From Bacillota bacterium (lineage in GTDB: Bacteria; Bacillota; UBA4882; UBA8346): a DNA stretch of 64,000 nt. The DNA lies in assembly GCA_023417475.1 (NCBI GenBank), contig JAEZFP010000023.1, forward strand, positions 101,532 through 165,531, read 5' to 3'. Shown piece by piece: positions 53,704 through 61,936 of the stretch. A program made the position numbers and the translations under genes. Under the pieces are notes generated by a model. The model worked only from the letters and a program-made list of their open reading frames with translations. It made no database searches and had not been told where the DNA came from. Positions within the stretch are counted from its first letter, which is position 1; each line of letters begins with the position of its first letter.

Positions 53704-53732
53704 ATAGTAATTTACCGGATATAAAATATCAA
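53704..53732 (-). promoter_or_regulatory. Promoter of the cbiG-cobO operon
   Basis: TTGATA and TACTAT on the minus strand separated by 17 bases; the leader structure starts just after. Confidence 0.6.
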
Positions 53733-53825
53733 TATATTGTAGCACAAAATTGAAAAACCAATCGCTAGACGATCCGGCCAAAATTCGCCTCTTCCTGTGA
53801 ATTTTCTATCAAAGCCGACCGCAAT

Positions 53826-53853
53826 ATAAAAACCTCGGGTTATACCCGAGGTT
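53826..53853 (-). terminator. Terminator of the SPOCS-protein gene
   Basis: AACCTCGGGTA paired to its complement, then TTTTT on the minus strand, 19 bases after the stop codon. Confidence 0.85.
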
Positions 53854-53871
53854 CCGTAGGAAATTGCCGGT

Positions 53872-54480
53872 TTAATAAATAACTCGCGTTAGATTGGGAA
53901 TGGAGTGATCCTTTTTCTGGCTCACAAAGACCGATCCCTCACAACAGGAATTTTTTTTGGAACAATCGGACCGTTGCAATGAATTTACCTTCGGAAAAAG
54001 ATCCACTTTGGTGATGATATCCATCACGGTCCACTCGGAAACAATCACCTTGACATGGGCGACAATCTTCTGGTCCAACCGTCCCGGACAATGCTCGGTC
54101 GTGGGTTCCAGAATATAGTCGGTATCAATATCCAGTACATGGTTTTGAACATCCGTATACGGAGTTTTTTCAACACCGGGAATGTCGACTGCCAACATGA
54201 ATGGAATATTCTCGGAAAGGTCTCTTAAAATCCCATGCGGATCAACGTAGATAACCTGTTTATGAATGATCCCCTGTTTAACGACTTTACCGCAAAAAAC
54301 ATGGTCGACTACTTCGCGTAACTCGGCATCAATGCTGATTATTTTCACCGCATTGATCGAAATTGTGTTTTGCACGACCAATTGACCAATGGCTTCACCC
54401 ACAACCTTTAATACCTTCACTCGTTCTTTTTCTGCTTTAATTTGGGGTCTTCCACAACTGGAACGGCTACAAAAACTCAT
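53872..54480 (-). CDS. SPOCS/DUF3794-domain protein (SipL/spore-coat type)
   Basis: A 202-aa single-domain SPOCS protein, here with a Cys-rich start (SFCSRSSCGRPQ) and end (CSKKNSCCEGSVF). The core (about 20-170) is all-beta with VVDHVFCGKVVKQGIIHKQVIYVDP, a repeat-like motif in these proteins, as in SipL/SpoVID and coat-associated proteins. It is expected at the spore surface or in coat assembly; exact role unknown. ATG 54480 follows AAAGGAGG. It has its own promoter and terminator, so it is monocistronic. Confidence 0.85.
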   Translation of the reverse strand: MSFCSRSSCGRPQIKAEKERVKVLKVVGEAIGQLVVQNTISINAVKIISIDAELREVVDHVFCGKVVKQGIIHKQVIYVDPHGILRDLSENIPFMLAVDIPGVEKTPYTDVQNHVLDIDTDYILEPTTEHCPGRLDQKIVAHVKVIVSEWTVMDIITKVDLFPKVNSLQRSDCSKKNSCCEGSVFVSQKKDHSIPNLTRVIY

Positions 54481-54513
54481 TGAGCAAATCCTCCTTTGAG
54501 GTCTTTTTACGAT

Positions 54514-54542
54514 ATAATATGGTGCGCTAAGTTTTGTAGCAA
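54514..54542 (-). promoter_or_regulatory. Promoter of the SPOCS-protein gene
   Basis: TTGCTA and TATTAT on the minus strand, 17 bases apart. CATATTAT at the same spot also resembles a sporulation-sigma -10, so the sigma factor is undecided. Confidence 0.5.
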
Positions 54543-54703
54543 TAAGCAAAACGACTGTTTGTTGAAATTTATTCCAATATCATTATTATAAAATCAGGAC
54601 GCGAAAGTCCCAGGATATACGGAAAGAAACCGGTCGAAAATAACCGCTTTCCTTCTGCCTAATGTTTCGAATATTGTTGCATCAGCCCAATTGACCTGTC
54701 CCC

Positions 54704-54733
54704 AATAAAATAGGGTTACCTAAAGGTAACCCT
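54704..54733 (-). terminator. Terminator of the importer 3 operon
   Basis: AGGGTTACC/GGTAACCCT with a 4-base loop and a T-rich minus-strand tail, 15 bases after the aldolase-family stop. Confidence 0.8.
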
Positions 54734-54747
54734 GCGAAATTAGGCGA

Positions 54748-55635
54748 TTAAGAGATCGCGTATTTTGCAATCACTGCGCGGATTTGTTCTTGATCGGTTT
54801 CGCTCACCGGCATCAAGGTTGTGGCAATATGCTCCTCACATAGACCAAGTACTGAAAGTCCGTATTTGTGGCCGTTGCCCCAATGATTGCCGGCGGAACC
54901 GTAAACAACCCGCTGCACCTCAGCCAATTGGCGCTGGATCACCGCCGCGCCATCAAAGTCGTTGCTTTGGGCTAACTGATATAACTTGACGCAAAGATCC
55001 GTTGCCAAACTGGAAATTCCCGGGACTACACCGGCGATTCCGAATCGCAACGCCAGATCCATACTACTTTCATCGCCTTGAAACAAAGCGAAGTCATCCC
55101 GATGGCTTAATTCCCGCAACGCCGCGAGATGGGCGAAGAGCATTCCCTTAAACCCCACAATCCCTTCCTCCTGGCTCAATTCGATTAACAGGTCGTCGGG
55201 AATCGGATTGTTGGTATATTTGCCGGCATCATAGATCATCAGCGGCCGGTCGCTGTTCCGGCTGAAATAACGGTAATAGTCGCGAATCTCCCGTTGATCG
55301 CGGGTGTTATAATAGTACGGCGGAGTCAAAACAATCAGATCCGCCCCGCAATCGATCGCTTGCCGTAAAAAAAGTTCCGTCTTCCGCGGTCCTTCCGCCG
55401 ACACATTGACCAATACCGGCACCCGGCCCCGGATTTCATCGATAACGATCTCCACCAGGCGTTGTTTCTCGGTATCCAATAACATGGGGAACTCACCCAT
55501 GGTACCAAGTAAAAAAAGTCCCTTCACTCCCTTGTCAATCAGCCGGTTCACCAACCGTCTGGCGCCGACTTCGTCAATATTTTGTTCCGCATCCAACGGC
55601 GTTACCATCGGACAGATGACTCCCTGCAATTTCAT
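54748..55635 (-). CDS. DapA/NAL-family aldolase or dehydratase
   Basis: A 295-aa class I TIM-barrel lyase: VICPMVTPLDAEQNID, LLGTMGEFPMLL (usual GTTGE, here GTMGE), LTPPYYYN, MIYDAGKYTN (Tyr present), IVGFKGM (Schiff-base Lys) and FQGDESSMDLALRFG. The family includes dihydrodipicolinate synthase, N-acetylneuraminate lyase and 2-keto-3-deoxy-sugar-acid aldolases. Position at the end of a sugar-importer operon favours a sugar-acid enzyme over lysine synthesis. ATG with GAAGGAG upstream. It lies 29 bases after the FAD oxidoreductase gene. Confidence 0.88.
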   Translation of the reverse strand: MKLQGVICPMVTPLDAEQNIDEVGARRLVNRLIDKGVKGLFLLGTMGEFPMLLDTEKQRLVEIVIDEIRGRVPVLVNVSAEGPRKTELFLRQAIDCGADLIVLTPPYYYNTRDQREIRDYYRYFSRNSDRPLMIYDAGKYTNNPIPDDLLIELSQEEGIVGFKGMLFAHLAALRELSHRDDFALFQGDESSMDLALRFGIAGVVPGISSLATDLCVKLYQLAQSNDFDGAAVIQRQLAEVQRVVYGSAGNHWGNGHKYGLSVLGLCEEHIATTLMPVSETDQEQIRAVIAKYAIS

Positions 55636-55664
55636 TCAAACCACTCCTTCATCTTTGCACTGCC

Positions 55665-56996
55665 TTATATTACAGCCCCTTGATCGACCAAACGGGCTTG
55701 CAGTCGCCCAATATCCAACCGATGCAAACTTTGGCCGGTTTGGATGCTGATTGCCGCCGCTGTGCCGGCTGCTTGTCCTAACGCCATTGCGATCGGCGTC
55801 ACCCGGATCGCGGCAGCGGCTTCATGATCAGCCGAGATACAACGACCGGCAACCACCAGATTCGAAATCTGGTCATTGAGCAGGCTACGATAGGGAATCC
55901 CGTAGGAAGCGCCCGCAAACAGATGAATTGAATCGGTCGTTTTCCCGTCAGGATTGTGAATATCAATAGGATAGCCGCCACGTGCGATCCGGTCCGGAAA
56001 CTCACGGTCACTCAAAAGGTCTTCCGCCCGCAAACAGTAACTCCCTTTAATCCGCCGCGATTCCCGAATCCCGATTTGGATTCCGGTGCAAAGTAAGACT
56101 GCGGCTGTAAATCCGGGGACCCGTTTTTTCAAAAACGCCACGGCTTGTTGGACTTGACGCCTGCCTTCCAATTCCGCTTGGGTTAATTCCGCCGGACGGG
56201 TGGCGTCTTTACGCAATACCCTGCTCATATTCAAAATCACTTCACCGGGATTATTGGTCTCAAAAAATAACACAAAGTCACGGTCGAAGGTGATCTCGCC
56301 TTCAGCGATCGCTTGACTCAAAATCTTGTAAAACCCGGATACGGAAAGCCGGACGGTTGTATCCAACGAAGTTTGATCTTTTACCAAAAACTCCGAGGGA
56401 TGTTGCTTCATATAAGCCCGAATGGCGGTTGTGTCGACCTGCGTGATCTTCGCATTCATGGTCATCGGTTGCGCCAAGCCGTCCGATTCCCGCCCTTTTT
56501 GGCAGTTTACTCCTGCAAAAAAAGCTAAATCGGCATCGCCGGTCGCATCGACAAACAGCCGGCCCTCAAGCTCCGAAAGGCCTGATTTATTACAAACCGT
56601 AACCGCCGCAATCCGGCCATGCCGAACCGTCGCACCCGCCAACATCGTGTGGAAGAGGACGGCGCAACCGCTCTCCAAAACCATTTCATCCAAGACGACT
56701 TTGAGGCTTTCCGCATCAAACGGCGTTACTGACGAGGCGTACCCGATGGTATCCGCGATATGACCCGGGGATGCATAACGCGCTTTTAAACGCTGCACCA
56801 GTTCTTCGGCGAGACCCTTCACCACTTGCTCTGTCCCGGCGTGAAAAGTCATCATGGGTCCCACTCCGGCATTGGTCAGGCTGCCGCCCAGAAAACCATA
56901 CCTCTCAATCAGCAGGGTCTTCGCCCCATTCCGGGCGCTGGCGATCGCGGCCATGCACCCGGAGACGCCGCCGCCGGCTACAATTACGTCATACAT
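55665..56996 (-). CDS. FAD-dependent oxidoreductase (FAD_oxidored/PF12831 type)
   Basis: A 443-aa flavoprotein. The dinucleotide fold opens the chain (YDVIVAGGGVSGCMAAIASARNGAKTLLIE in parts), followed by RYGFLGGSLTNAGVGP; the second FAD motif is LFVDATGDADLAFFAG and the C-terminal part has RCISADHEAAAAIRV and ALGQAAGTAAA. Such proteins often sit in carbohydrate loci but their substrates are unknown. ATG 56996 follows GGGGGA; the frame starting at 57017 lies in the permease end. It comes directly after the permease stop, so operon coupling is likely. Confidence 0.87.
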   Translation of the reverse strand: MYDVIVAGGGVSGCMAAIASARNGAKTLLIERYGFLGGSLTNAGVGPMMTFHAGTEQVVKGLAEELVQRLKARYASPGHIADTIGYASSVTPFDAESLKVVLDEMVLESGCAVLFHTMLAGATVRHGRIAAVTVCNKSGLSELEGRLFVDATGDADLAFFAGVNCQKGRESDGLAQPMTMNAKITQVDTTAIRAYMKQHPSEFLVKDQTSLDTTVRLSVSGFYKILSQAIAEGEITFDRDFVLFFETNNPGEVILNMSRVLRKDATRPAELTQAELEGRRQVQQAVAFLKKRVPGFTAAVLLCTGIQIGIRESRRIKGSYCLRAEDLLSDREFPDRIARGGYPIDIHNPDGKTTDSIHLFAGASYGIPYRSLLNDQISNLVVAGRCISADHEAAAAIRVTPIAMALGQAAGTAAAISIQTGQSLHRLDIGRLQARLVDQGAVI

Positions 56997-57013
56997 GACA
57001 CGTCCCCCAATCT

Positions 57014-57892
57014 TCACCCTTTGATCCCGCTCGCCGCGATGCTTTCGATGAAAAATTTCTGTCCGGTAAAATACACCAAGATCAACGGAATAACCGCTGA
57101 GACCGCCGCCGCCATGATCAGCGAATACTCGGTCCCAACGTCCTCCATGAAATAATCAAGGCCCAGCGGGATCGTATACAGTTCTTTGCTCCGTAAAAAA
57201 ACTAACGGAGTCATATAGTCGTTCCAACTCCAGACAAACGCCAGAATAACTAATGAGGCAATCGCCGGTTTGGCCAACGGCATAATAATCTGCCAGAAGA
57301 TCCGCAACTCGCCGGCGCCGTCGATCCGGGCCGATTCCGATAGTTCAAACGGAAGAGCCACAAAAAATTGGCGTAACATAAAAACTCCAAAGGCTGAAAA
57401 CGCGCCCGGCAGGATGATCGCGATATGGGTATCAAGCAATCCCAGCCAATTGAATAAAATGAACTTCGGCACTAACGTCACCTGAGGCGGAATGATCATC
57501 GTCGCCAGATACAACAAAAACAAAACGTTTTTACCCCGAAAATTAATCCTGGCAAAGGCATAAGCCGCCAAAGCGCTCGTTAACACTTGACAGAGCACTG
57601 TCCAAAAGGTAACCATAATCGAGTTAAGATAAAACAATCCGAACGGAGCCCTGCCAAACCAAACGTTTTGATAGTTCTGAAACTGCCAGATCTTCGGGAG
57701 CCATTGAATCGGATAGACAAAAATTTCCGCCTCCCGTTTGACTGACGCCGAGATCATCCAAATAAACGGCACAATCATCATCAAACCGATGAATATCATC
57801 CCCAGGGTAAAAACTAACTTGGACAGCCATTGACGTTGCGGATATGAAAGGGCATATCGCCACGGCACACTTTTCACATGGTATTGACCCAT
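57014..57892 (-). CDS. Sugar ABC importer permease (MalG/CUT1 type), system 3
   Basis: A 292-aa permease with six helices; EAA loop ELSESARIDGAGELRIFWQIIMPLAKPAI, C-terminus FFIESIAASGIKG. ATG 57892 follows GGAGGGGGC and overlaps the upstream permease gene by 19 bases. Confidence 0.93.
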   Translation of the reverse strand: MGQYHVKSVPWRYALSYPQRQWLSKLVFTLGMIFIGLMMIVPFIWMISASVKREAEIFVYPIQWLPKIWQFQNYQNVWFGRAPFGLFYLNSIMVTFWTVLCQVLTSALAAYAFARINFRGKNVLFLLYLATMIIPPQVTLVPKFILFNWLGLLDTHIAIILPGAFSAFGVFMLRQFFVALPFELSESARIDGAGELRIFWQIIMPLAKPAIASLVILAFVWSWNDYMTPLVFLRSKELYTIPLGLDYFMEDVGTEYSLIMAAAVSAVIPLILVYFTGQKFFIESIAASGIKG

Positions 57893-58788
57893 TTTTTCTG
57901 CCCCCTCCATTGAATCAACGTGATCGCAAAGATAATAATAAACAATACCCAAGCTAACGCCGAAGCATAACCCATTTTGTAGAAACGAAACGCCGCCGTG
58001 TACATGTAATAGACCAAAACCGTGGTTGCCGTGCCCGGACCGCCCTGGGTGATCACATTCACTTGGCCAAATACTTTAAACGAATTGATGATTCCCGTAA
58101 TTAACAGAAAAAAGGTCGTGGGAGTGAGCAACGGAAAGGTGATGTTCCAAAACTTTTTTACCCCGGTTGCGCCATCAATATCGGACGCTTCGTATAATTC
58201 GCTGGGGACATTTTGTAACGCCGCCAGATAAATCACCATATTGTAGCCGATATTAATCCAGATCCCAATAATGGTAATGGCCGTCAATGCCCACTGATCG
58301 CTCGCCAACCACATCGGGGGATTCGTAATCCCGACCCAATGGAGAAAATAGTTGATCGGGCCACGCGTCGGATGAAACAACGCCATCCACACCACGGATA
58401 CCGCGACGATATTTGAGACATACGGCATAAAAAATACCGTGCGCAAGAGCTGTTTCAGCCACACCTTATTGTTCAAGACCGTTGCAAAATAAAGACCGAT
58501 TCCCAATGATGCCGGCACCAGCAATCCGGTGTAGAATATGTTGTTCCTCATTGAGCTGATAAACCATTCATCACTCGCCATTTGCACAAAATTGTCCAAA
58601 CCGACGAAGCGGATGCCTTGAAAACCGGAAACGAGATCCCATTGGGTAAACGACAGGAGTAGCGACATCACGACCGGAAGCACGATAAAAGCGCCAAACC
58701 CCAGTAGACTCGGGACCAAAAACAAATAACCGGTAATATCGTCCTGTAATTGTTTGGAGCAGTTTTTTCCCAAAAAGAGCTTTTGCAT
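57874..58788 (-). CDS. Sugar ABC importer permease (MalF/CUT1 type), system 3
   Basis: A 304-aa permease with six helices (first: YLFLVPSLLGFGAFIVLPVVM); EAA loop ELYEASDIDGATGVKKFWNITFPLLTP. ATG 58788 follows AAGGTGGG. A 13-bp stem-loop separates it from the binding-protein gene. Confidence 0.93.
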   Translation of the reverse strand: MQKLFLGKNCSKQLQDDITGYLFLVPSLLGFGAFIVLPVVMSLLLSFTQWDLVSGFQGIRFVGLDNFVQMASDEWFISSMRNNIFYTGLLVPASLGIGLYFATVLNNKVWLKQLLRTVFFMPYVSNIVAVSVVWMALFHPTRGPINYFLHWVGITNPPMWLASDQWALTAITIIGIWINIGYNMVIYLAALQNVPSELYEASDIDGATGVKKFWNITFPLLTPTTFFLLITGIINSFKVFGQVNVITQGGPGTATTVLVYYMYTAAFRFYKMGYASALAWVLFIIIFAITLIQWRGQKKWVNTM

Positions 58789-58826
58789 AGCCAACCCACC
58801 TTGACTGTAACGTCGTTGATTTTTAA

Positions 58827-58856
58827 AATGAGAGATGATCGCAATCATCTCTCATT
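58827..58856 (-). promoter_or_regulatory. Intercistronic stem-loop, importer 3
   Basis: AATGAGAGATGAT and its exact complement around a 4-base loop, between the binding-protein and permease genes; the third such case in the window. Confidence 0.75.
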
Positions 58857-58867
58857 GAAGCCAACCA

Positions 58868-60205
58868 TTATTTACCTCTTTCTTTGGCAATCTCTTTATC
58901 CGATCGTTTTTTCATATTCTCCAGTGCTTGATCGACGGTGATCGAACCGAGTTGCGCTTTTTCATATTCCTCCGTAATAATCTGGTCGATCTGAGCGTAG
59001 GCGGTAAAATCATTGTCGTTATAACCGGGGCTGGTAAAATCCAGAAATACTTTCTTAAAACTCGGCACGTCAAACAGTTTTTGATTCGATTCACTAATGA
59101 TCAAATCCGATATCTTCCCAATATCAGTCTTTTTCCAAGCCGAAGCCCGGCCGAATTTAAACATGTACAACGACCCTTGGGTCGACCAATATTTCGCCAA
59201 TTTCCAGGCGGCGTCCTTGTTTTTACTGTTTTTACTGATCGCAATGTAGTCAAAATAAGTCCGTCCCATATAGTTTTCTTTGGAGCTTTTATCATAGCGG
59301 GGCAGATTTGCGAAAGCAACTTTCCAGGTCCGGGGGTAATCCTTTTGGTTAAGCGCATGGCGCAACATGGCGTCCGATCCAATCATCATTGCCGCTTTCC
59401 CTGTAAAAAACTCCGACCAATAATTCAACTTCGCCATGATGAATTCGATCCGGTTTTCCTGGACTTTTAATTGATTTTCCAGTTCTAATTTATATTTCAA
59501 TGACATCTTATACGCCGGATGGTCAAAGTTGGAGTTGCCGTCGGCTTTATAAAAACAGTTGGTCCCTAATAAGCCCCGGGCCGGCGTGGTGAAAGAATAA
59601 CCGGGGTCATACCAGATTGAACCGTAGCGTTTATTGGCTCCTTCGCCTTTTGTCAATTTCTTGGCATACTCTTTGTAATCTTCCCAAGTCCAATCCTTTT
59701 TGGGAAGGGGCAAACCAGCCTCGTCCAACGCCTGTTTGTTGATCCAAACCGTTGTCTTCAAGGTGCTGGCCGGTAAAGCGAAAACTTTCCCGTCCGTGGT
59801 ATAATAGTCGGTTCCAAAATTGTCTTTCATATTAAAACGGTCTTTGGTGATATACGGAGTCAAATCTAACGCCTGTCCGCCCTTGGCCCGCGGATCAATC
59901 CGGCGCGCGCCGTAATTGATGAACAGATCGACATCGTCGCCGGCCATTAAGGCGGTACTGAGTTTGGTATTCCCCGCCGGATCATTTTTGTAAAAAACAT
60001 ACTCGACTTTAATATGGGGATTGGCCTTCATAAAGTTGCTGATTAACTCGGCCGGCCCTTGATCTTCTTGAATTGCCCCCCAGATTTTAATGGTCACCGG
60101 CGCACTATCCTGTTTCTTTTCCTTTGAAAAAACCGTAACCGATGTACCGATCAGCAATAACACCAATGCGATCAGTGAAACTTTTGAAAAACGTTTTGAT
60201 TTCAT
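58868..60205 (-). CDS. Extracellular sugar-binding protein, system 3
   Basis: A 445-aa binding protein. Signal peptide KVSLIALVLLLIGTSVTVFS with no Cys, so not a lipoprotein. Mature sequence shows IKIWGAIQEDQGPAEL, DVDLFINYGARRIDP, and a late family tail QALENMKKRSDKEI. ATG 60205 follows GGAGG. First gene of importer operon 3; a perfect 18-bp palindrome overlaps its putative -10. The YesMN pair just upstream on the same strand probably controls it. Confidence 0.92.
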   Translation of the reverse strand: MKSKRFSKVSLIALVLLLIGTSVTVFSKEKKQDSAPVTIKIWGAIQEDQGPAELISNFMKANPHIKVEYVFYKNDPAGNTKLSTALMAGDDVDLFINYGARRIDPRAKGGQALDLTPYITKDRFNMKDNFGTDYYTTDGKVFALPASTLKTTVWINKQALDEAGLPLPKKDWTWEDYKEYAKKLTKGEGANKRYGSIWYDPGYSFTTPARGLLGTNCFYKADGNSNFDHPAYKMSLKYKLELENQLKVQENRIEFIMAKLNYWSEFFTGKAAMMIGSDAMLRHALNQKDYPRTWKVAFANLPRYDKSSKENYMGRTYFDYIAISKNSKNKDAAWKLAKYWSTQGSLYMFKFGRASAWKKTDIGKISDLIISESNQKLFDVPSFKKVFLDFTSPGYNDNDFTAYAQIDQIITEEYEKAQLGSITVDQALENMKKRSDKEIAKERGK

Positions 60206-60229
60206 CGAATAACCTCCCAATTCAAGATA

Positions 60230-60247
60230 GTTTTATTATAATAAAAC
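60230..60247. promoter_or_regulatory. 18-bp perfect palindrome at the importer 3 promoter
   Basis: GTTTTATTATAATAAAAC, containing a TATAAT read on the minus strand. Likely -10 plus operator; a -35 (TTCGTA, 17 bases up) is weak, consistent with an activator-dependent promoter. Confidence 0.5.
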
Positions 60248-60343
60248 GCTGACCAACTACGAATAGATGTTTTATACCGTTTGTAGCAAATTATTTACAC
60301 GTTTTTAACAAAAATTGGCCCAAAAAAAGAACAGGTAATTTTT

Positions 60344-61936
60344 TTACCTGCCATGTAAAAATTGACTGTGCATCACCCGATATTCGCTTGGCGCCATCCC
60401 GGTATACCGTTTAAAACATTTACTGAAATAATTGACATCTTCAAATCCTACTTTATCAGCGACATCAAGCAATTTGAGATCATTTTGCTCTAAAAACATT
60501 TTCGCTTTTTCCATCCGCACTTTATTCAAATATTCCACAAATCCGATCCCGCACTCTTTTTTAAAAAGTCTGCTAAAATAAGCGCTGTTCATCCTGATCA
60601 ATGAAGCCGCGTAATCCAGATTGATTTTCTCGGCATACCGCGTCTCGAGTAGGTCAATAATCCGTTGAATATCTTTGCGATACAAATTGGATTTCATATC
60701 AATTAAAGCTTTCATTCCCACCGTCACACCGGTGCTGATCCGTTCATGCAGATCGAATTCACTTCGACACCCCATGATCTGTCCGATCAAATCTTCAGCA
60801 AAAAGGCTATCGATGGACTGATCGTATTTTTGGAGCTCTTTCTCAAACAAAAACATGACTTGTAAACCTAATTTTTTTAATTGTTCGATTTCCCAACCTT
60901 GGTCCTGCGCATCGACGAAAATTTGCGCCACGGAATTTGAAACCAACTGTTGATCCCCAGTTTTTAAACTGGTGGCAATTGCTGACTTTATCGCTACGTC
61001 TGGCGCTAAAAATTGTCCGGAACGAGCGGATGGAGGGTCAGTCTGTGCCAGTAACTTGTTTAAATCCGTTTTTAAATCTTGATAAGCCTTTGGTAAATCC
61101 CGAAACGACTGAAAATGATCGGTCGTCGTCAAAAAACATTGCGTTCCAAAATAAACGCGGATACTTTCGCGGATGTTTAGGGCCAACGATTGCAGAATTT
61201 CATTTTGGACGCTTGATTGACTTCCATGCCAACCGCTCGCCAGAAATTCAGTTTCCGATACCGGGAAAACCTCACTCAACGGTAAAGTATTGCTGATCAT
61301 CTCTTCAAGTAAATTATAAATAGACATGCAAAACAATTGGGAGTCCTTGACCGTTTGATTTGGGATCACCCTAATCAACATGAAAATATCGGCTTTTCCG
61401 TAAATCGCGGAATCGCGAATCAACGGATTCGCAATCTCTTTTTCGCTAATTTTCGCTGTTTCACTAAGCATTGTCTGCAGCAACTGCCTTTTTAACAATA
61501 TACGGTTATTGGCCATAATTTTCTTTAGCGAGGCTAATTCAGTGGCTTTTTGCAGATTTTGCTGAATTGTTGCTTTTAGCCGCAGCAATATTTCTAAGAT
61601 TGCTTGAGGATTCACGGCAATTTTAATAAAATAACCGCTGGCCCCGAGGATTAGCGCTTCTTTGACCAAGTTTAACTCATCCAAACAGGTAAGGATGATG
61701 AAATACAGCTCCGGATATTTAGCTTTGACGGTCCGGATTAGTTCCATCCCATCCATATTGGGCATTCGCAAATCGGTCAGGATAATATCCGGCAAGTGGA
61801 TCTCGCATAGGGCTAAAGCTTCCAGACCGTCAGCCGCTTCTGCGCAAATTTCAAAACCGTAATATTCCCAATCAATCACCGATTTCATCCCAACTCTCAC
61901 TAAAAACTCATCATCAACAATCATTACCTTGATCAT
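60344..61936 (-). CDS. YesN-like response regulator, long form, pair 2
   Basis: A 530-aa regulator: receiver domain 1-120 (VDDEFLVRVGM, phospho-Asp in ILTDLRMPNMDG, LKEALILGASGYFIK-like helix), a central domain of about 290 residues of the kind found in long YesN proteins, and an AraC-type HTH pair at about 430-525 ending FKRYTGMAPSEYR. It overlaps the kinase gene end by 4 bases and lies 138 bases upstream of the importer 3 binding-protein gene. Confidence 0.92.
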   Translation of the reverse strand: MIKVMIVDDEFLVRVGMKSVIDWEYYGFEICAEAADGLEALALCEIHLPDIILTDLRMPNMDGMELIRTVKAKYPELYFIILTCLDELNLVKEALILGASGYFIKIAVNPQAILEILLRLKATIQQNLQKATELASLKKIMANNRILLKRQLLQTMLSETAKISEKEIANPLIRDSAIYGKADIFMLIRVIPNQTVKDSQLFCMSIYNLLEEMISNTLPLSEVFPVSETEFLASGWHGSQSSVQNEILQSLALNIRESIRVYFGTQCFLTTTDHFQSFRDLPKAYQDLKTDLNKLLAQTDPPSARSGQFLAPDVAIKSAIATSLKTGDQQLVSNSVAQIFVDAQDQGWEIEQLKKLGLQVMFLFEKELQKYDQSIDSLFAEDLIGQIMGCRSEFDLHERISTGVTVGMKALIDMKSNLYRKDIQRIIDLLETRYAEKINLDYAASLIRMNSAYFSRLFKKECGIGFVEYLNKVRMEKAKMFLEQNDLKLLDVADKVGFEDVNYFSKCFKRYTGMAPSEYRVMHSQFLHGR

